A DNA stretch of 64,000 nt. Source: Tillandsia leiboldiana (Eukaryota; Streptophyta; Magnoliopsida; Poales; Bromeliaceae). Below, piece by piece: positions 23,387 to 36,119 of this stretch; the first letter of the stretch is position 1; every line of letters begins with the position of its first letter. The stretch spans positions 10,952,741-11,016,740 of the forward strand of contig CM055080.1 in assembly GCA_029204045.2 (NCBI GenBank), read 5' to 3'. A model generated the notes under the pieces. That model did no database searches. It was given only the letters and a program-made list of their open reading frames with translations, and was not told the origin of the DNA. The position numbers and the translations under genes were made by a program.

Positions 23387-25464
23387 TATATAATAATTAT
23401 CTATACATATATAATTTTATAATATTAATTATTATCTAAATTATGTATGAATGTTTAATTTTATAATATATAAAATTATATATAAATATAATTTTTTAAT
23501 TAATAATTAAAATATCGTAGGTTTATTTTATATTCAGGTGAGACAATCTAATTAGAATTCATAAATATAAATTTTAAGAATTGTAAATCTAATTAGAATT
23601 CACAAATATAAATCTAAAAAGTGTAAAACAGTTACAACTATATAAAATAAAATAGAATAAGTGTAATTACAGTAGTTGCAAGTTATGGTTGTAACTATAT
23701 AAAATCAAACAAAATCAAATATAGTTACGACTGTGATATTTATAACTGCATGTATTTCTAAATATGCTATTTTTACAACTATATTTAAGTGATTCGATAT
23801 AGTTAGGACTATAATATTTATAACTGCACGTATTTCTAAATATACTATTTTTACAACTATATTTAAATTTTAACAAAACAACTTCTAAAATGCTTGGAAA
23901 TAATAAGAATTTAATATATTCATTCATTTTATGAAATTTTAATTCTATTAATTTAGAAAAAAAATATATAATATTAAATATTATCCTAACTTTTGATACT
24001 TTATTTTGGGATTTTTTTTTTTCGATATCTTAAATTATGTGAATAAAAAATCTAACTTCAAAAAAAAAAAAACTTAATTTTTATAAGAATATATTTATTT
24101 ATTATTATATATAAGATTATCGAACTATGATAAATAATTATAAATTTTATAATATTATATGTTTTCAACCTCCAAATTAAACAATAATTATATTGGATTT
24201 ACAGAAAAATTATAACACCAAATTTTTTATTAATTTGATTTATATTTGGATCTTCTTATCAAAACTAAATATAAAAGCTTTATTGCTTAAACTCGTTACC
24301 TTTTTATACGAAAAATTAAATTAAGAACAAGTCAAATTACATAGCCCATTTATCGTGAAATTATCCAAAAAAAACATTTTTAATTTCTATTTATCCAAAT
24401 AAATAAAAGTATTCTCTTTTAACATATATATATAATAAATTTCCAAATAGTAAGAATAAAAATAATTTTAAATATATTTGGCATTGTGATTATTAGAAAT
24501 TTATTATAAAACATTGATTTTTACAATTACATTCACAATTGTAATTCTATCTATAATCCTCTTTTTAACTATACAAAGTAAATTCTTAAGCTACTAAATA
24601 ATAGAAAGGAGCGATAATATTATTTTGTTTATTGAAATTGAATAAAATAATAATTATAAAATTAATTCAGTAAAGATTGTGTCTTTTGTTTTTCTCCAAT
24701 ATCTTAGCTTGTTTAAATAAGAAATATATACATATATATATTTTTTTAGTTCAAAAAAACTAAAAAAGTAATTGTTTTTTTTTTCTTTTTTTTCTTTTTT
24801 GAGCAACCTCTTATGAACTATATAAATGATTAGAAAAGCATCAAACACTCATTTCTTTCATTTGACATGAGGAAACTTTCATTTCAACTAACATGCAATA
24901 TATTTGTTGTGAAGCAAGCAACTACACACTACATTTGCCCCATCACACTACATTTGCTAAGTACTTTTTTAAAGAGATAATATTTTATATATTTTTGGTA
25001 CTTTATAAATATTTTATTTATTTTTATTATTTTTTATATTTATGGCATCTCAATAGTTTAATATTAGATAAAAAAAAATTATAATTATATATATATAAGA
25101 GATATAAATATTAATAATAACAACTGAACGTAAGTATTTTGTGTCGATGATTTGAACTCATATTATTATTAATAAATTAAATTATTATATTTAATATAAG
25201 AGTAAAGGCAAAATGACGAATTATATCAGAAGTCTGAATAATAATGCTAACAAAATAAATCTGACATCCTCGAATAATTTTGAACTGACGAGAACGTCAT
25301 GTCTAATATATTTGATTGAGCAATACTATACGAAAGGAATGTATATTTTACACTTCATTTATTTTAAAGTGGAGGCTTCTTCACTCGTCATTTTAAAATG
25401 ACGTAAAATTTATCTTATTTTAAAATAAATAGAATATAAAATATATTCCTCTTTCTGGAGTGTA

Positions 25465-25498
<34 letters not shown>

Positions 25499-25646
25499 CG
25501 CCTAAATATTTCGATCTCTCTCTCATCGTGTTCGAAAAAAAAAAGAAAAAGAGCGACTTGAGAGAGAGACTTCGTTGCAGCGTAGGGTTCCCACGATCTT
25601 TCCCCCGCACCATTTTTGGGTTTTGTACTACAAAAAGATCCCAACA
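23387..25646. other. AT-rich intergenic DNA upstream of SCAMP
   Basis: No gene seen. A 78-bp tandem duplication at about 23721-23876 carries 'atttataactgca(t/c)gtattt'. A poly-A run lies at about 25467-25497. The last 130 bp before the SCAMP start are probably promoter and 5' UTR. Confidence 0.6.
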
Positions 25647-28600
25647 ATGCCGCGCGATCCCAGTTCTCTCGAGGAGGACACCGTGAACCCCTTCGCGGTA
25701 TCGATCCCCGCGCCCGCCACCTTTTTTTTCCGTTAAATTCGCACCATTTCGATCGTTTTTAGTCCAATTCTTCGTCCTGCATTGCGATTTTGATGCGTGT
25801 TGGTGGTTTTTTGGGTAAAGGCGTCGCTCTTTTTTCGGTTTTCTAGGGTTTTCTCGCGCTTTGTTTGGTTCTCGGTGGTTTCAATCTTGTGGGCATTTGA
25901 TCAAGTTTTGGGGATTTGGTGGGTGGGAAACGCGATGTGGGTTGTGGGTTTTGCTAACTTTTTGTTGTGGATTGTGAACTGGTTTGAGTCGGATCAGGGA
26001 TCTGGGGAGGAGAAACCCTAGATCTGGTTGAGTGCTCCACTGTAGCATTAGTGAGATTTCTAGGGTTCTGGGTGTTTGATTGAGTTCTTGTGATTTTTTT
26101 TCTAATATGTCCTCCTTTCAATTTATTCTAAGATATTTGTGGAATTTTGGGATGTTTAATTTGAGATGGATGTGACAAAACTGTAGATTTTGCATCTAAT
26201 TGTTTTCTTCCTCAGTATCCTGATTAATTGTTTGCAGGATCCAAAGAAGAAGCACGAGGATCTTGTAACCTGGGAAGAGAATTTAAAGAGAAGGGAAAGG
26301 GTAATTACAAGCTATTTTCCTAGAAGCATATATTCTAAGCTTATGGAGTTGAAATATTTTGAAAAGAGAGAAAAAACTGTTTTGCACTTCAATTGCAGGA
26401 AATAAAACAAAGGGAGGAAGCATTAACTCGAGGTATCGAATTAGGGCTTTTTTGCTTCTAGGTTTGAGCTATTGTGTAATGTGTATGATTGATTATCGGT
26501 GATATTTGGTTGTAACACTTTGTAATGCAGCTGGTGTTACCGTCGAAGAGAAAAATTGGCCCCCGGTTTTTCCTATTATTCATCATGATATAACTAAGGA
26601 AATTCCAATACATGCGCAGAAATTGCAGTATCTGGCATTTGCAAGTTGGTTAGGTATGTTATGTATGTTCGCGTATGGTGTATACATACTAGTTTTGCTG
26701 TGGTAATATATTGTTATTAGTTGAACCAATGCGTCATCAATTATTGGAACCGATAATAGTTTCAGAAAAAGAGAAAAATAGATTAAATCAAGTGTAGTTC
26801 ATTAATTTTATATGTTAATTTCTGTGACTTCAGCTGTTCTTATCGTTTATTAATTGTTCACTGGTGGTGCTGTTTCTTTGCAGGAATTGTTCTTTGCCTT
26901 GCATGGAATGTACTTGCTGTGACTATTTGCTGGGTTAGAGGAGGAGGTGGGTTTTTTTTTTTTTTTTTTCCTTCGATGCTTCTATAGGACTCTATTTCTT
27001 CTATCTGTTGTATGACTGTTTCCTTACTTATTCCATGTTTATGCGGTAAAATTTATATACAATGTTTAATGTCTTAAATATGTTCCTTTTTCGCCACCCA
27101 ATTACAGGTGTTAAGATTTTCTTCCTTGCAATTATCTATGCTTTGCTTGGATGTCCACTCTCCTATGTGCTTTGGTATAGGCCTTTGTATCGAGCTATGC
27201 GGTAAGCTTTCTTTGCAAGTGCTGATATTTTATTTTTTTCAGGCCACTTATGACCAAAGATTTAAGTATTCATCGGCACGTACCGTATCGTGCCAACAAG
27301 ATGCTGGCTCAAAACTCTTTTTTTTTAAAAAAAATTATCAAGTAATTTTTTCAATAAAGCTCAAAAGATTTGATAAAGACATATAATAAGCAATTAGAAA
27401 ATTTTATTGCTAAAGAAAATAAATATTTTATGGATTATGTGTCTGCAGTCGGCACACATGCATTTTTTGTGACCGGCGCTCATCGGCACGGTCTGGCATG
27501 CACTGTGCTGTACCGTGCTGGCAAGTTTTCGGCTTGGCCTCTCGCCACGGCACTTAAATCCTTGCTTTTGACATCAGTTTATTATAGCTCTCTTCATACA
27601 TTAACTTGGTGTTCGTTATCAAATGTAAAGCATAGTTCTGGAGAATAAAGTTACTATATTGGAGAAAGAAAGTATACGATATTCAGTGCATACAAATATG
27701 TACTTGCTTAAGCTCTGTGGATAATACTATTTTCTGCAGTGGCTCTCATATGTCGGATAACTTACCAGTTTCTTGTCAACAAAATTTGAAACTTAAACGT
27801 AAGCCTGACTTATTACAGTTCTTCTTCCCCGGATTATTGAAAAAAAAAAGAAGGAACATTCTAGTTTTACAGTATGTTGAACTGACAACTGAATCTTAAG
27901 ATTGCTGATCTTTGACAACCTTAGGCTTTCATCTCTAGATATTCAAATGAATGGAATCTCTGGCTTCAGGTACTTTATACTTGGCAAAACAAACTTATTA
28001 TTTTATGGGCAAATATGTGAGACATTCAGAATCCCATATGAAGAGCCATGTAAAGTTATCTATTTACATATATATATTCCTGCAAGTCTGCAACACTTGG
28101 ATTTTCATGCAACTTGATCTGTTATGCGTATACCCCTGTATTTGCAAGAGTGTCCCTCTTTGAAAACTTTTTTCTAATACGTATTAACCAGCTCTCCAAT
28201 ATAGTAAGAAACTGCACATTTTGGAGCTATATCTATAAATTCGGACTATTTTCTGTGTGAAACCCCAAGCTTCATATGAGGACCTGAGAATTTTATTTTT
28301 TTTTATACCTCCAATTCCTAAACCTACTCAAGTGCATTATTACAATGTGATATTTATATTTGAGATCATTATGTATCCTCTTATTTGCTATTCTTCCATT
28401 CCTGTTAAGCTAAGTATTCTGTTTCATTCTTATTAACCAGAACTGATAGCGCTCTGAAGTTTGGCTGGTTTTTCCTTTTCTACATGGTAATTATCTCTGC
28501 TAATTTTCTTGGGTATCCTCTTGCGATTTCCATAACTCGCACTATATTTTATTTACTTTTTCCTTGTTCTGCATGTAGGTCCACATATGTTTCTGCATCC

Positions 28601-28718
28601 TCGCTGCGATTGCTCCACCAATTGTATTTCACGGGAAGTCACTTACGTAAGTCGTTTTCTTCACATTAAAGTTAACACCGGGTGTTCATTCCTATGCTTT
28701 TGCAAGAATAAACTCTTT

Positions 28719-28751
<33 letters not shown>

Positions 28752-30204
28752 GTATTTTATTTGCTAGAATTTAATTGAGAAGTTTAAAAGAAATGAAGCT
28801 CTTGTAGTCTATATTTCCTTGGCTTATCTACCACTCTTTGAGTTGCATGTTCCTTATAAAAATATTTCATACTGTGAACGACTAAAATCTACAGATAATT
28901 TAACAATTCCCCATCTTATTGATTCCTCGTGGTTATACTTTTCAATCATTATCGCAGAATCTATGATTACATTATTATGTTAGCTATGAGTTGGTTTAAT
29001 CTCACTCCTATTTACATAAATCTGTGTCTTTCACCTATTCTAATCTCCTAATGGAAAAACTGCAATTTAATTTACCATTAGAATAATTTTCTCACATTTC
29101 TCCTCTGGTTTAACATGCTCCTATCAATATCTAAATATTTCTTTTGCTTTCCATTGCTCATGGTGTTATTTTACTTTCTTATATCCTCTTTTATGTGTGT
29201 GTTACATAACTATGCTTGCGGATTTTGACATACTTTTTTCCTTCATCTTAAATCAGGGGAATCCTCGCAGCAATTGACACATTCTCCGACCATGTGTTGG
29301 TGGGGGTAAGTCATTCAATAAATGTCGCCGATGATCGTCGCTCGCACGCATTACTAATGTTATTTATTTCAAGTTTGCATATGTTCCCCTCCTAAATAAC
29401 CTTAGCTTGCTTTAAACTAAAATAACTTTCCTTCGCATACAATTATTATGCAGATTTTCTACCTGATTGGGTTTGCATTCTTCTGCCTCGAAATACTCAT
29501 CAGCTTGTGGGTACTCCAGGTTAGTTCGAAAACTTGTTATTCTCTGTGTTATTATTATTTTTCTCTCTCTCTCTCTCTCTCATATGTGTTTTTTTGGAGC
29601 TTAATTTTGAGTTGTTCGTGTACTGTGTTGTCGAAGTAGTGGGACTACATGATTTAGGATTAATATTGGTCTTATTAGAGGCCTCATTAACTGATCGACG
29701 AGATGGTGGGGTTTTTGAAATTATTGGAGAATATATTTGTGATAGAAAATAGCTCATGAATTTTGGAAGGACAGCCCTAAACCCTAAACCCTAAACCCTA
29801 AACCCTAAAACCCTAAACCCTAAACCCTAAAAACCCAGAGACCTCAAAAGAAAAATTATACCCACTATTCTTTTTCCATCCCACTAAATAAGGGCATGTT
29901 TGGTTCCTCAAAAAAGCACCAAAAACTATTTTCCTAGAATAAAAAATCTGGAAAACAAAAACACTGCTTTTTCCATAAAATCTGGAAACAAAATCTATTT
30001 TCCGCAAAATTAAAACTGCGAGGAAACTTGTCATATATATATATATACATATAATATTACAATGTCATAATGAATTTAATTGCAATATACTCACAATATC
30101 CCCCTTGGTTTTAATGCTTTCCATTAAAGTTTCTACTAATCTTATTCCTTGTTTGAAAAATCTGGTTGCAGAAAGTGTACATGTACTTCAGAGGGCAAAA
30201 GTGA
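25647..30204 (+). CDS. SCAMP: Secretory carrier-associated membrane protein (short SCAMP)
   Basis: Four-span membrane protein of the secretory and endocytic pathway. Exons: 25647-25697, 26238-26300, 26399-26432, 26531-26653, 26884-26946, 27108-27201, 28441-28486, 28579-28646, 29257-29305, 29454-29519 and 30172-30204. All are GT-AG with matching phases, giving 229 residues. Domains: a single NPF endocytic motif (VNPFA); a charged coiled-coil segment (DPKKKHEDL...RREREIKQREEAL); the hallmark NWPPVFPIIHHDI; four membrane spans; and the conserved inter-span peptide VLWYRPLYRAMRTDSALKFG. It ends at VYMYFRGQK. Typical plant SCAMPs are about 280-290 residues. This one lacks the usual N-terminal GATVDIPLD-type linker and the basic C-terminal tail. 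A missed exon in the 540-bp first intron is possible, but none is obvious. Confidence 0.88.
27255..27564. mobile_element. hAT-like nonautonomous element (copy 2) in SCAMP intron 6
   Basis: Left end CAAAGATTTAAG, right end CTTAAATCCTTG. Flanked by CTTATGAC (27247-27254) and CTTTTGAC (27565-27572), an 8-bp duplication with one mismatch. The interior matches the element at 5043-5387, including the GTATCGTGCCAACAAGAT block and the GGCAAGTTTTCGGC block. It is slightly shorter and more diverged. Confidence 0.8.
29775..29838. repeat. Interstitial telomere-type repeat in SCAMP intron 10
   Basis: About eight units of CCCTAAA with occasional extra A. This is the plant telomere sequence, here inside an intron and flanked by ordinary gene sequence, so it is not a chromosome end. 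Confidence 0.92.
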
Positions 30205-31072
30205 GAACATATTGCAGGTTAAAATGGCGCGGAGTTTGCCGACTGCTATTCTTTATCATATTATCTCTTGTTTTTTGTGATTTTTTTTGTTTTTTTTTTT
30301 TTTTGGTTGTGTTGATCTGATTGTAATGTGTGATTAGGGTTTGGTGAGAGGATATATTCTTTTTCTTTGGTGCTGTGTCTTAGATCCCTCTATGCGTTCT
30401 CTATGTGCAGTACATGGAAATTATTATCTTTTGATTTGGTTGCTGTTGCTTTTGAGAACCCAATCAATGAGGTTTTGCAATTCATCTGTGTGCATTTCCC
30501 CTTAAATAACTTATTCCACATAAAAATTAACTTATTCAACATAAAAATTTTCTTATAAAAAGAGGCATCTATGATTTAATAAGATAAAGATGGATCTTAT
30601 GATGCAAAATGGAGATAACACAAAAACTTACTCTCATCTTTAGCTCCTATTCCTTTTCAATCTCTCCCCCCTCCCCCTAATATAAGCAATTGCTTCAGAT
30701 TATTTGAGCATTCACATAAGAAAACAATTTTTTTTAAAAAAAAATAATCAAAATTTACAAGTAAAAAAAAAGAAAAAAAAAAACCCAACTTGCTAAGTTG
30801 CATTTAAGAGGAAAGGAATTAGTATACACTGGATTATTTGTTCTTTAATAACATATTTGATATTAAAAAAGAACTAGAACAAAAAACATCATCATTCCAA
30901 CTGCTTTATTCTCAAGGAAGGATGCAGCAGTATCATTTGATAATTGCTTGTACTAACAGGACAGGGCCAACCAATCTTAATAAAGGAGAGAGCAACAACA
31001 ACAACAACAACAGCAACAACAACAACAACAACCAGGAAAAAATGTTGGAGGAGACTACCAAGAAAAGAGAGA
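30205..31072. other. Spacer between convergent SCAMP and CCT genes
   Basis: 3' UTR sequence of both genes. Contains A-rich runs (30728-30783) and a CAA/CAG trinucleotide run at 30992-31033, close to the CCT stop codon. No additional gene seen. Confidence 0.6.
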
Positions 31073-34000
31073 TCATGAAGCTTCTGGCCCATCATCAAGG
31101 AGATTGGTGCTTGATTTGCTCTGCTGTCTCTTTAGACCCTCCTGAATCCGATCTTTAATGGCAGTTTCCTGCAAAAGCAATAGTCGTCAAGAGCGTCCGA
31201 CTCTCGTAAAGAATAAGAAAAGAGTGTTCCCCTCCGATTGATCTCTCGCAAGATGATGATCTTCGAAGCAATTTTGATGAAATTTAAACAACATTATCAT
31301 CAAAACTCAAATTACTCCTGTAAATTCTCGTCACAGCTAGAAGAAGTTTCAAATTGAAGCTTCTGCTTTTGAGGTATTGGCTTGATTTTTATTATAACTA
31401 ATAATTTCCGAGCAACTCATTAAGAACCAAAGAATTGTTCTGGGAATTGAGAATACAAAGAACAAAAGAAAAGAAATTGCCATCATAAATTACCATTGCT
31501 TTCTCTATTTCTCTATTTTAATATACTTATAATAGTCTACAATTATTTCAACGACCGATTTGGTCTTAAAGGCATTGCCTAAAACCTTATTTCCGCTTCC
31601 CACCACAGTCAAAAGTGTTCTAGATCTTTTGATTAGCAAAATTTTAGCATCTGCTGATCAAAAAGCTGTGACCAAATAGGAACATAAGTGAAAGAGAGAA
31701 TGTTGTCTTGTTGACTTACCATTATGTGGCATCTTTCCTCAAATTTCTCAAGAAAACCTGCGACCAACCTATCGGCGTTCTCCATCCACTCAACGGGATT
31801 CATCCCAGCAGTCTTGGCCGCCATATGTAACTGCACATCATGTCCCATTATGCCATCAGCGCATCTCATTGACAAGCATAGGATTGAGAATTATTTGAGA
31901 GTAAATCCAAAAATCAATACTAAACTTTGATACGCATTTCAATTTCGTTCGCACAGTTACAAAAGTGTAACATCAGCACCATCATTAAACTTTCTTTTGT
32001 CAAAAATTACAACTCGCACGGAAATAAAAACCAAGGTCAATTTCATGGCCAAAATTGAAATCTGGATCAAAACTTCAAAGACTAAATTATTGCAACTGAA
32101 ACTCTGAGGATACAATTTGAAAAACGGATAAAGAATCAGAGACCAATGTCTCGGCATTAAACGGTCAGGCCAACGGATATAAAACTTTGGGGCAATTTCC
32201 TATATACCCCTAAAAATTTTCTTGTTTTTAGATTTACCTCTCTTAGAAGGCTAATATTAAAACTACCCTTCTTACGTTCCAATTTCTTTCTAAAATACCC
32301 CTGAAGTTAAACTCTGTTAGTGTACCGTTTGGAGCTGCCGTTATCTATGTAAAATTACCATTTTGTCCTTTCAAATATACTCTTCTATCATAACCAATTT
32401 TTCTTATGTACCCTTAAAATTTTTAATAGTTTTGGTAGATAGGGACAAAATAGGTATATCTAATAGTTTTCAACTCCGATTATTATTTAACTCTAGTTTA
32501 ACCCTAGTTAACTTAACAAAGGGAAACGGTAGGGATATTTTTAATAACGGTGGAACGTATGAAGGGTATATTGGAAAGAAAAAAATAAGAGGGGTAAATC
32601 AGATATTTCTTCAGATTTCAGGGGTACACAGGCAATTATCTCTAAAACTTTTTACTCACCTTCTCCTGATGTTCCTTCACCTTTTCACGCAGTTTAGATA
32701 TCCCCATGTTCACTCTCAATTGCTTTTCCTGATAATATATAACCGAGCTTTGTCAAGCTTAACAATAGTTGAGAGGATTAGGATAACAACAAATATTTGA
32801 ATCACTAATTTAATTTTGCTGCTGTTAAAACAGAGTGTGTTCTTGCCTTCACATAGCTCACGCCAAGGTCTTTTCTACTGTATCCGCGTGTTAAATTGCG
32901 CATGACATACTCATTGTAATCTTTAACAATCCTCATGATTATATCAGATGTAGAAATGCCATCAGTACGCTTTGTCTCCTTAAACTTTCCAATGGCTCTA
33001 ACCTACATTATTCAAGGTACTTCCAATTTATCAAGCGTAAAAAGATTTAAATCATTGACCAAAAAATAAAATTTCAATCTATTCTCATAGTGCAAGAATG
33101 AGAATCTGACAAATTCGTAGACATCGTTCCCCGCTCCACTTGCATCTGCATATCTGCAAAGTATAAACGACCGTTGTAAAAAGTACTCATGGTTTGGATA
33201 AAAAAAACAAAGGGCACAAGCTTCGCAAAACAAATGGTAATTAAATAATGCATTGCGTCAATTTTCAGCGATTCAACTGTTACACTTCATAGCAAACCAA
33301 TTATTAGGCCACTTAATCTTCTACTCTCCAATCATTTGATTCACACATTAAAAGAAGTTTTGACAGATCAAAAGTAAAAAGTTGACACAAAACCAGCCAC
33401 AAAACCTACAGCATATAAGTTTCAAAATGAGAAAGGTGCCCGTTCATACAATTGGAAGCGAAAGATACGCAGCTTGACTCCATTATAAAGCTCGAGTGTC
33501 ATGATAAATACACAATTGGCATTCCAGTAACATCCCAAAAAGTTGAGCTGTGATTTTTATTCTGAAATGTTTGTGGCGTATAGCTAAAATGATTAAGGGC
33601 ATAGGATTACCTGTGGTATGCCTAAGGATGGTTGCTCATACAATAGATAGTTGAAAGGAGAAGCATGATGTGACTTCCATTTTGTAGATTAGACGAGGAA
33701 AAAGAATGTATTTTAAAATATGCATTCTTGTAAGCAGAACACATTGGTAGAAGATATGAACATGTGAAAATGCTATCAAACTAAGAATGCAATGAATTTG
33801 ATGAATCTTACGGGAGGGCATCATGAGCCACATAATCTATGTTGTGCTTGTCAATGAACTCTGGAGTGATGACCCATGGAGCGTCGGGTATAACCTCATC
33901 AACCCACCTGTAATGAACGCAAAAAATTACATTTACATCGAGTTATAAATATTTGTACAATTTTCCGTAATGGATGCTGGCATGTACAGAAAAAAGTGGT

Positions 34001-35871
34001 AAATTTATCGGAGGAATACAAGGAAGACTGCATACTTGCAGTGACGAAGAGACTCGTAACGCTCGGCTTCAGTCATAACTGTTTTTCCTTTGTATAAATG
34101 GGTGATTTCATCACTGCAGCACCCAACTAGTAAATATGTGTTGGGGAATCTGAGAAAAGAGGAATATTAGTCATTCCCAATGTTCGTAACAACAACTGTT
34201 TGTAAAAGAGAAGAGTAGAAGATCGACAAATTTAACTCACAAATATAAGTGCATGAAACAGATTATATCTCATTATTGGTCGACAGCATAACAATTGAAC
34301 TGACTTATAAAATAAATAACTCAGATTACATGTAAGCTGCAATCAAAGGATTACGCATATGAATGCAACTAAAAGAATTCTAATTTCTATATCACGAAAA
34401 GAATAATCAACTGAGCAAAAGGGAATATCCTTTACATAATCCCTACATATTAGTCATTCCCAATGTTCGTAACAACAACTGTTTGTAAAAGAGAAGAGTA
34501 GAAGATCGACAAATTTAACTCACAAATATAAGTGCATGAAACAGATTATATCTCATTATTGGTCGACAGCATAACAATTGAACTGACTTATAAAATAAAT
34601 AACTCAGATTACATGTAAGCTGCAATCAAAGGATTACGCATATGAATGCAACTAAAAGAATTCTAATTTCTATATCACGAAAAGAATAATCGACTGAGCA
34701 AAAGGGAATATCCTTTACATAATCCCTACATATTAGTCATTCCCAATGTTCGTAACAACAACTGTTTGTAAAAGAGAAGAGTAGAAGATCGACAAATTTA
34801 ACTCACAAATATAAGTGCATGAAACAGATTATATCTCATTATTGGTCAACAGCATAACAATTGAACTGACTTATAAAATAAATAACTCAGATTACATGTA
34901 AGCTGCAATCAAAGGATTACGCATATGAATGCAACTAAAAGAATTCTAATTTCTATATCACAAAAAGAATAATCGACTGAGCAAAAGGGAATATCCTTTA
35001 CATAATTCCGACAGCTCAAAAGATACCAATTTGCATTTTTTTTTTTTAATGATGCTACCTCAAATATTCTGTTCTGGTCTAAGACAATCCAAGTGCAATA
35101 AAAAGAGGTACAGAAACTAAACAAGTTAATTTCTCTCACCTACTTATTCACATCAAACGAAAGATCCCTTAATTAATCTCATGATTCTCACCATCATCAG
35201 AAAAAATCTTAAAGAGAAAAACACAGATCAAGAATTAAATCTAACCACAATACAAAATGCTAGAAATTCTTCAAGGATTAAAACCAATACATTGTTGAAT
35301 AGCTATGATCCAAAATTCATCAACAAGTCAGATCCTTTGCCCATTGAAACATTTCCATTTTCCGCATCGAAAGCATTATGAAACTAATCTCACCAACATC
35401 AATAAGAATATTAGGTCACACACAATTTACAATCCACGCAATAGTTCAAGACTCAATACCAATCATTTGTGCACGGAGAATCCAATTTTGTAACTAGAAT
35501 CCAGCTAAACATCGAATCAGATCCATACGCTATCAGAACCAATCCGAATCAAAAGGGATCGAGAATTCGAGAGAGAGAGAGAGATCTCACAGCTTCTTCG
35601 CCTGCTCTAGGGCTCGGGCGTGGCCGAAGTGGAAGAGGTCGTAGATCCCATCGGCGTAGACCCTAACGGGCCTCGAAGACGAGCCCTCGGGGTCAGCGTC
35701 GGCGTGCGTCGCCGGAGCCTTGGGCGAGAGGGGCTCGTACCACGTCGTCGGCGTGGCGGGGGCCTCCGCCTCCGCCACCTCCATCTCCGCCTCCGCCTCC
35801 GCCTCCTCCTCTCGTGGCGGATCGGCGTCGCCGGAGACGGAGCGCCGCCGCAGAGGGGTCATCCGCGTCAT
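31073..35871 (-). CDS. CCT: CTP:phosphocholine cytidylyltransferase (CCT)
   Basis: Rate-setting enzyme of the CDP-choline pathway: phosphocholine + CTP gives CDP-choline + PPi. Exons on minus: 35871-35591, 34149-34036, 33907-33812, 33153-33111, 33002-32847, 32728-32660, 31830-31720 and 31168-31073. Phases agree and yield 321 residues, normal for plant CCT. The nucleotidyltransferase signature HFGH is at about 81-84 inside VYADGIYDLFHFGHARAL. LVGCCSDE and RYESLRHCKWVDEVI follow. The family motif RTDGISTSD is at about 190-198. An amphipathic, Lys/Glu-rich membrane-binding segment (KLREKVKEHQEK) and WMENADRLVAGFLEKFEERCH follow. I chose the ATG giving MTRMTPLRRRS because the frame upstream is CT-repeat leader. 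Intron 5 has a GC donor (32846-32845). Intron 1 holds a triplicated repeat and intron 6 a MITE. Confidence 0.93.
32189..32642. mobile_element. Mutator-like MITE (copy 1) in CCT intron 6
   Basis: 454 bp flanked by a perfect 9-bp duplication TAAAACTTT (32180-32188 and 32643-32651), the size expected for Mutator-like transposition. Imperfect terminal repeats: left GGGGCAATTTCC...ATACCCCT, right complement GAGATAATTGCC...GTACCCCT. No coding capacity. The right edge lies only 17 bp from the exon-6 splice donor of CCT. A sister copy in inverse orientation is at 61181-61796. Confidence 0.8.
34168..35012. repeat. Three tandem 283-bp copies in CCT intron 1
   Basis: Units start at 34168, 34451 and 34734 with 'tagtcattcccaatgttcg' and end with 'tcctttacataa'. 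The copies differ at only a few positions (for example aataatcaactg versus aataatcgactg), which implies recent amplification. The first unit begins within 20 bp of the exon-2 acceptor of CCT. Confidence 0.93.
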
Positions 35872-36005
35872 CGGATCTCCTCCTTCTCCTCCTCCGACGC
35901 AGGCTCCTACGGCGTCGGCGGCGGCGGCGGCGGCTCCGGCGGGGCGGGGCCGCTCTGCTAGGGTTTGATCCGTGGCCGGAGAAGTAGCTATTTTGGAGGG
36001 AAAGA

Positions 36006-36024
36006 GGAGAGAGAGAGAGTTTAT

Positions 36025-36065
<41 letters not shown>
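36006..36065 (-). promoter_or_regulatory. CT-rich leader of the CCT gene
   Basis: Plus strand (GA)n, so (CT)n in the transcript sense, 135-195 bp upstream of the chosen CCT start. CT-rich stretches in 5' leaders are common in plants. It also explains the low-complexity Ser-Leu extension of the upstream open frame. Confidence 0.5.
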
Positions 36066-36069
<4 letters not shown>

Positions 36070-36107
36070 CGAGGACCGTTGTTGGAGAGGAGATTTGCGA
36101 GGGTCCA

Positions 36108-36119
36108 CTATAAATAGGG
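36108..36119 (-). promoter_or_regulatory. Candidate TATA box of the CCT gene
   Basis: Minus strand reads CCTATTTATAGT, just upstream of the CT-rich leader and about 240 bp before the ATG. Position fits a TATA element, but the motif is common in AT-rich DNA. Confidence 0.35.

Noticed and set aside
34168..35012. Regularly spaced repeats considered as a CRISPR-like array
   Set aside because: The units are 283-bp contiguous tandem copies without spacers, in a plant intron.
35620..35968. GC-rich plus-strand frames opposite CCT exon 1
   Set aside because: Antisense shadows of the CCT N-terminal exon, which has clear catalytic motifs on the minus strand.
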